DNA of 55,484 nt, from the NCBI GenBank assembly GCA_002325375.1, contig DCRZ01000007.1, positions 55,662 through 111,145 of the forward strand, given 5' to 3'. Below the pieces are notes generated by a model. The model saw nothing but the letters and a program-made list of their open reading frames with translations. It ran no database searches and was not told where the DNA came from. The stretch comes from Rhodospirillaceae bacterium UBA1479. GTDB lineage: Bacteria > Pseudomonadota > Alphaproteobacteria > Rhodospirillales > Casp-alpha2. Each line of letters opens with the position of its first letter. Position 1 is the first letter of the stretch. The translations under genes were made by a program, and so were the position numbers. Of this stretch, positions 51,902-55,484 are shown one piece after another.

Positions 51902-52350
51902 CTTGATGCGGCCGGTTCCCTGTTCGCTGTGCAGGTAAGTACCCGTCCCTCCAGATCTGCCCCGCCTAGGTCACAAAAATCATTGCGCCCGAACAAGCGA
52001 TAGCGATTTCGTGCGACAATGTCGTACAGGGCGTCGCGTACGCCCCTTGGCACGATCCGCAGAAGCCTCGTCCAGCGCCAACCAGGCAACGCGGAAACCA
52101 CCGCCAAGGCCGCGTCTGAGCGGCGCAATGCTCGCCCGTCCATAATGACGGCGTTGGTATCGGGATTTGCCGGGTCGATATTCAACGCATCCGCCATGGC
52201 TTTCCCATAAGGGCTTTCGATGGGGGTGAAGCGAAATTGGCGAGCCGCATCTCGGTGAACAACAAACCGCACCCATCCGGAACAAAGCACGCAGGCTCCG
52301 TCGTAAAGAATTACCCGGTCGTCCGGCCAAGGTGCAGGTGCCGAGTTCAC
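51898..52350 (-). CDS. DCC-family thiol-disulfide oxidoreductase-like protein (DUF393)
   Basis: The 150-residue protein of the YuxK/DCC family has the name-giving motif at the N-terminus, VILYDGACVLCSGWVRF (DG-x-C-x2-C). It continues with AVIMDGRALRRSDAALAVVSALPGW and ends NRYRLFGRND. The CxxC suggests thiol redox activity, which is unproven for the family. It is the last gene of a three-gene minus-strand cassette and overlaps the SDR-DoxX gene by 4 bp. Its G+C content looks lower than that of the flanks. Confidence 0.9.
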   Translation of the reverse strand: MNSAPAPWPDDRVILYDGACVLCSGWVRFVVHRDAARQFRFTPIESPYGKAMADALNIDPANPDTNAVIMDGRALRRSDAALAVVSALPGWRWTRLLRIVPRGVRDALYDIVARNRYRLFGRNDFCDLGGADLEGRVLTCTANREPAASS

Positions 52351-53663
52351 CGGTCATCCAGTGTAACCAAAGCTATCAGCATCAAAATGATAGCCGGGCC
52401 AGTCTTAACCAGAGCGCCCAAGGGTTCGATCCACATGTCCGGCGTAATCACCGCAGCCCCCGCCATGTAGAACAGGGATACAGCGATTCCCAGCCAAAGC
52501 CCGGGCCTGCACGTGCAGCGCAAGGCGATTGCGATACCGATGAAAATGTCTATGAGACTGCTGGCAACAGTCACTGCCACCGCTAACGGACGGGAAAACC
52601 CATGATCGGTGAGGATCGCCGTCGCTTGGTCGAAAGCAGGGAACAAGGCAATCAAGCCTGAGACGGTCCAGAACAGCGCCAGCACGACGATGGTTAGGGG
52701 TTTCAGTAGATAAAGTCGCACAAACCAGTGATCCTGCACCGTCGATGGCCGCCGCGATAAAGCCATGCCCAATCTGGCCGGTTGGATTCCCGTAGCCGTC
52801 GACCATGGCATTGGGTCACCAGAAACGCCGCGGCGTAATTCAGCCAAAGCGGTCGAGCGCACGGGCGGTGCCCACCCCAGACGGGCAGCCAAATCCCCCA
52901 AACGCACGCCGATGTTCAGACACCATGACGGCAATGACATCAAAGGCCGGGGGCCGCCTAAGTGGCGCCGAAAGGCCTCTACAACACCACCCAAGGTCGT
53001 TGGTTCCGGCGACATGACATCCCAAGATTCCGACCAATCCCGTCTGCCGCTGGCCCAAGCATCTGCGGCCTGCGCCACCGTGCGGGTGATGTCGTCCACG
53101 TCTGTCGTCTGGAATGGTCGGGCCATCTCAGTAGCGGACAGGCCGACAGGCAGGGCCGCCAAAGCACGGATTAGGGCGCTGCCACCATAGGCAGCGTTAG
53201 CAATCACGAAACCGGGGCGGAGGATGACATGGGGCAGTCCGTTTTCCACGATGATCCGCTCCGCCGCTCGTTTTGTGCGGGCAAAGGCCGTAGCGTCTGC
53301 TTCGTCGTCACCCGGTATCGATATCTGGATCAGCAAGGCTGGGGAGGCCCGCCCCGCAAGCACGTGGGCAAGCCGCCCAACGAACCCGGTATGGACGTCG
53401 CCGGTGTCGCCACGCATACTGTCCTGCAACACGCCAACACAGTTAACCACCACATCCGCACCGGACAGTATCTCTGCCAATTCGGGATCGGAAAGCCCGA
53501 TCATCGGCACCTCGCAAGCGGCGTCGCCTAAAGCGACACTCTGCGCTGACGTGAACCGCCGAGCTACGGCGAGAACAGTACGTCCTTGCGCCAAGAGTCC
53601 AAGAGCGACGGCATGGCCGATCAAGCCTGAGGCCCCAAGAATGGCGATACGCGGATGGGCCAC
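52347..53663 (-). CDS. NAD(P)-binding SDR/epimerase fused to DoxX-like membrane domain
   Basis: The 438-residue fusion has residues ~1-290 as an atypical SDR (ILGASGLIGHAVALGLL as the dinucleotide motif, VVNCVGVLQDS, VILRPGFVIA). Residues ~310-435 form a four-helix DoxX-like membrane domain (PLTIVVLALFWTVSGLIALF, AVAVTVASSLIDIFIGIAIAL, GIAVSLFYMAGAAVITPDMW, all shown in part). The N-domain should sit in the cytoplasm, anchored by the DoxX part. Its constant neighbours, a DCC protein and a DUF2269 protein, suggest a shared membrane redox function. The gene starts with ATG 53663. Confidence 0.88.
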   Translation of the reverse strand: MAHPRIAILGASGLIGHAVALGLLAQGRTVLAVARRFTSAQSVALGDAACEVPMIGLSDPELAEILSGADVVVNCVGVLQDSMRGDTGDVHTGFVGRLAHVLAGRASPALLIQISIPGDDEADATAFARTKRAAERIIVENGLPHVILRPGFVIANAAYGGSALIRALAALPVGLSATEMARPFQTTDVDDITRTVAQAADAWASGRRDWSESWDVMSPEPTTLGGVVEAFRRHLGGPRPLMSLPSWCLNIGVRLGDLAARLGWAPPVRSTALAELRRGVSGDPMPWSTATGIQPARLGMALSRRPSTVQDHWFVRLYLLKPLTIVVLALFWTVSGLIALFPAFDQATAILTDHGFSRPLAVAVTVASSLIDIFIGIAIALRCTCRPGLWLGIAVSLFYMAGAAVITPDMWIEPLGALVKTGPAIILMLIALVTLDDR

Positions 53664-53672
53664 GACGCGCCC

Positions 53673-54140
53673 CTATGTGACCGGCTTGGCAAGCATCAGC
53701 CAGATGGTCGCCATGACCGCCCCAAAGCCGGGAAACCCGAATAGGAACCAGCGGCGGTAGAGCACATGGTAGCTATCCGGCAAGGGCCCGCCTTCGGCTG
53801 CTGCCTGGGCAGCCAAGTCTCGCATTCTGATCTGCATCCACACCACGGGAAGCCAGAATAACCCGGCGACGATATAGAGAATGACCGATGCGGCTAGCCA
53901 AAATTCTGAGAACGTCAAGCCGACCTCCTGCATCAACAGAAACCCCGTCACCGGCTGCACTGCCACGGCTGTAGCCGTGAACAGAAAATCCGCGATGACC
54001 ACGATGCGGGCGGTATTGGCGATAAAGGCGGCGTCACCTGTGCGGTGGGCCATGAGCATGAAAAAGGCGATTCCGCCCCCGGTACCAAGCAACACCACTG
54101 CACCGATAACATGCAGATATTTCAGGATAAGATAGGTCAA
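53673..54140 (-). CDS. DUF2269-family integral membrane protein
   Basis: The 155-residue protein has four hydrophobic segments (~5-27, 47-67, 79-98, 133-152) and the DUF2269 look: YLHVIGAVVLLGTGGGIAFF at the start, and RRWFLFGFPGF near the end. The start is TTG 54140, placed seven bases from SD GGAGG (54148-54152); a longer open frame upstream only overlaps the EamA gene. It leads the DUF2269/SDR-DoxX/DCC cassette. Function is unknown. Confidence 0.85.
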   Translation of the reverse strand: MTYLILKYLHVIGAVVLLGTGGGIAFFMLMAHRTGDAAFIANTARIVVIADFLFTATAVAVQPVTGFLLMQEVGLTFSEFWLAASVILYIVAGLFWLPVVWMQIRMRDLAAQAAAEGGPLPDSYHVLYRRWFLFGFPGFGAVMATIWLMLAKPVT

Positions 54141-54160
54141 AGCCCCGCCTCCCCCAATTC

Positions 54161-54991
54161 TTATACCTTCGGCTTGGCTTTCTGCGCCAGCACCACGGCC
54201 ACCCCGCCCAGCATGGCCGCCGACGCCACGATCAGGCGGAGCGTCAGGTCTTCGCCCAGCAGGACCACGCCGCCCAAGGCCGCGATGGCCGGGGCGGACA
54301 GTTGCGTCGCCGAGGCGCGGGCCGCCGGCAGATATCGCAACACCCAATACCAGATGACATAGCCGCAGCCCGACGCCAGGCCGCCCGACAGCACGGCAAG
54401 CGCCAGCCCCGGCGCCGTGGCGTCCAGATCGACCCAGAACAGCGCGCTGACAATCAGCGTCAGCGGCACGCAGATAAGGAAGTTGGCGGCGTTCGATTCC
54501 ACCGGATGCTTGGCGCCCCGGATCAGCAGCGAGAACACCCCCCAGGCCGCGCCCGAGATGGTGTGGAACAACGCGCCCAGGGGATCGGGCGCTTCCAGGC
54601 CCGGCAGCACCAGCCAGACCAGCCCGCCGGCGGCCAGCGCCAGCCCGCCCCAGGCGAAGGCCGTGAACCGTTCGCCCTCGTAAAACGCCCAGGCGAACAT
54701 GGTGAGCTGCACCGATCCGAACAGGATCAGCGCGCCCGTGCCCGTGGTCAGCAGGACATAGCCGAAGGAAAAGAACACGGCGTAGGCGAACAGGGCCCCG
54801 GCCGCGCGCCAGTCGCCAAAGGATAATTGCGGGAGATGGCCGCGCCGGACGAACACGACCACGGCCAGAACCGCCGCCGCCGACACCAGGCGCACGGTCG
54901 TGAAGGTCGCCGGGTCGATCAACCCCGGCCCCAGGGCGGCCCGGCAGATCAGTGAATTCGACGCGAAGGCCGTGATGGCCAACGCGGTCAT
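54161..54991 (-). CDS. EamA/DMT-superfamily transporter
   Basis: The 276-residue protein has about ten TM helices in two EamA repeats (first ~1-130, second ~140-270). Blocks such as NSLICRAALG, VRLVSAAAVLAVVVF and YVLLTTGTGALILFGSVQLTMFAWAF (in part) are present. The second repeat has LPAARASATQLSAPAIAALGGVVLLGEDLT, typical of DMT exporters. It probably exports a metabolite or amino acid. The open frame could extend a little upstream of ATG 54991, since hydrophobic text starts almost at the Met. Confidence 0.9.
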   Translation of the reverse strand: MTALAITAFASNSLICRAALGPGLIDPATFTTVRLVSAAAVLAVVVFVRRGHLPQLSFGDWRAAGALFAYAVFFSFGYVLLTTGTGALILFGSVQLTMFAWAFYEGERFTAFAWGGLALAAGGLVWLVLPGLEAPDPLGALFHTISGAAWGVFSLLIRGAKHPVESNAANFLICVPLTLIVSALFWVDLDATAPGLALAVLSGGLASGCGYVIWYWVLRYLPAARASATQLSAPAIAALGGVVLLGEDLTLRLIVASAAMLGGVAVVLAQKAKPKV

Positions 54992-55054
54992 CAGAAAAAT
55001 GCGCAGCGGTGACGGCGGGGTTTGTGGCGTAGGAATGGCTTACTCCCGGGAAAG

Positions 55055-55080
55055 GGCCGCGGCATGAATCCGCCGCGGCC
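55055..55080 (-). terminator. Hairpin downstream of PilZ gene
   Basis: A perfect 9-bp stem GGCCGCGGC/GCCGCGGCC (55055-55063, 55072-55080) with an 8-base loop lies 51 bases past the stop of the minus-strand PilZ gene. On that strand it is followed by CTTTCCC, so it is a likely though T-poor terminator. Confidence 0.5.
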
Positions 55081-55130
55081 ACCCGGTAATCAATCGCGCC
55101 AATCCGCGCCCGGCACAAGAAAGAAACAGG

Positions 55131-55484
55131 CTAGGCCAGGCCGTCGACATAGATTCGGAACCTGTCCGTCTGATCCTCGTCCAATTCAAGCCGCGCATGG
55201 GTATGATCTGCGGTCTTGGCGATGATCGCCGCCTTGACCGCGCCCACGCCCGGAAGTTCGATGGTGAACATCTCGCCCTCGGCGACCTGGAGCCCGCGGT
55301 CGATCACGATCCCGCCGCCCTTCGACAGGCTGTGGAGCGTCGTTTCCCGCTCGACCCCCGCCACGGTCGCCTTGACCTTGGTGCCCACCGGATGACGGCC
55401 CGCCCATTCCGGATCCTGGCTGTCGCGGATAATCTCCAGCAGGCGTTCGTTCATATGGTCGATGCCCGACTTGACCTGGGCCGC
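55131..55484 (-). CDS. PilZ-domain protein, 5' part outside window
   Basis: The reading frame is open to the window edge (AAQVKSGIDHMNERLLEI precedes the domain), so the N-terminus is unknown. ATG 55454 is possible but lies inside helical text that runs on upstream. The visible ~107 residues hold a PilZ-like beta-barrel: GTKVKATVAGVERETTLHSLSKGGGIVID (in part), then EMFTIELPGVG and HARLELD. PilZ domains usually bind c-di-GMP via RxxxR and D/NxSxxG. Here the second motif is degenerate (LHSLSKGG) and the first is not obvious, so c-di-GMP binding is uncertain. A C-terminal PilZ on a larger signalling protein (for example a chemoreceptor) is possible. Confidence 0.75.
   Translation of the reverse strand, partial: AAQVKSGIDHMNERLLEIIRDSQDPEWAGRHPVGTKVKATVAGVERETTLHSLSKGGGIVIDRGLQVAEGEMFTIELPGVGAVKAAIIAKTADHTHARLELDEDQTDRFRIYVDGLA

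Noticed and set aside
53673..55118. Long 481-residue reading of the DUF2269 frame
   Set aside because: The first ~326 codons overlap the EamA gene and read as Arg/Gly-rich shadow. The TTG at 54140 with GGAGG fits the DUF2269 family start.

Overview
The window is about 65% G+C by eye. It looks like chromosomal DNA of an alphaproteobacterium, probably of the Rhodospirillales type. The evidence is the C-terminal part of rpoD followed by a CAT-anticodon tRNA, many periplasmic-binding-protein ABC and TRAP systems, Tat-type leaders, a typical GTCA-N-TGAC intergenic palindrome, and tight GTGA/ATGA gene overlaps. I saw no integrase, transposase, phage gene, rRNA gene or CRISPR array.

Layout. 1-0.8 kb: end of rpoD, its terminator and a tRNA-Ile2-like gene. 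0.8-5.4 kb: a LysR regulator divergent from an NMT1/SsuA-type ABC importer operon ending in an alpha/beta hydrolase. 5.4-10.7 kb: a large secreted Cys-rich repeat/ricin-lectin protein, an AraC regulator, an SDR and a NicO-type Ni/Co transporter. 10.7-13.6 kb: korAB, a two-subunit 2-oxoacid:ferredoxin oxidoreductase. 13.9-25.5 kb: a long run of plus-strand genes. It holds a DUF971 protein, an APS-reductase-alpha-like flavoprotein, a short 2x[4Fe-4S] ferredoxin, a HEAT-repeat protein, a GntR/UTRA regulator and a TlpA-type thioredoxin. These are followed by an ABC importer with a NosL-like tail on its binding protein and an extra 5-TM protein, then SCO, PCu(A)C, a diheme cytochrome c and a Crp/Fnr regulator. 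This is the best candidate for an undescribed system.

25.5-31 kb: a TAXI-TRAP transporter operon with two 2-hydroxyacid dehydrogenases of opposite structural families, a pairing known from sulfolactate racemisation. 31-36.8 kb: a hydroxyacyl-CoA dehydrogenase-like enzyme, a CaiB/BaiF CoA-transferase, a metallophosphoesterase with an extra C-terminal domain, and a divergent enolase paralogue. 36.8-43.7 kb: a YaiI/DUF188 protein, an LpxR-like outer membrane protein, L-serine dehydratase, a D-2-hydroxyacid dehydrogenase, an SDR and small membrane or TPR proteins. 43.9-50 kb: a sodium:solute symporter, a CBS-DUF294 protein, a Tat-exported aldo/keto reductase and a membrane-anchored epsilon-type exonuclease. 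50.2-55.5 kb: ettA, a DCC/SDR-DoxX/DUF2269 cassette with lower G+C, an EamA transporter and a PilZ-domain protein cut by the window end.

A recurring theme is small organic acid, and possibly organosulfur, uptake coupled to redox enzymes: two sulfonate/nitrate-type ABC importers, an APS-reductase-like flavoprotein and a SlcC/ComC-like dehydrogenase pair. The specific substrates cannot be read from sequence. Domain calls come from recognising motifs by eye; no database search was run.
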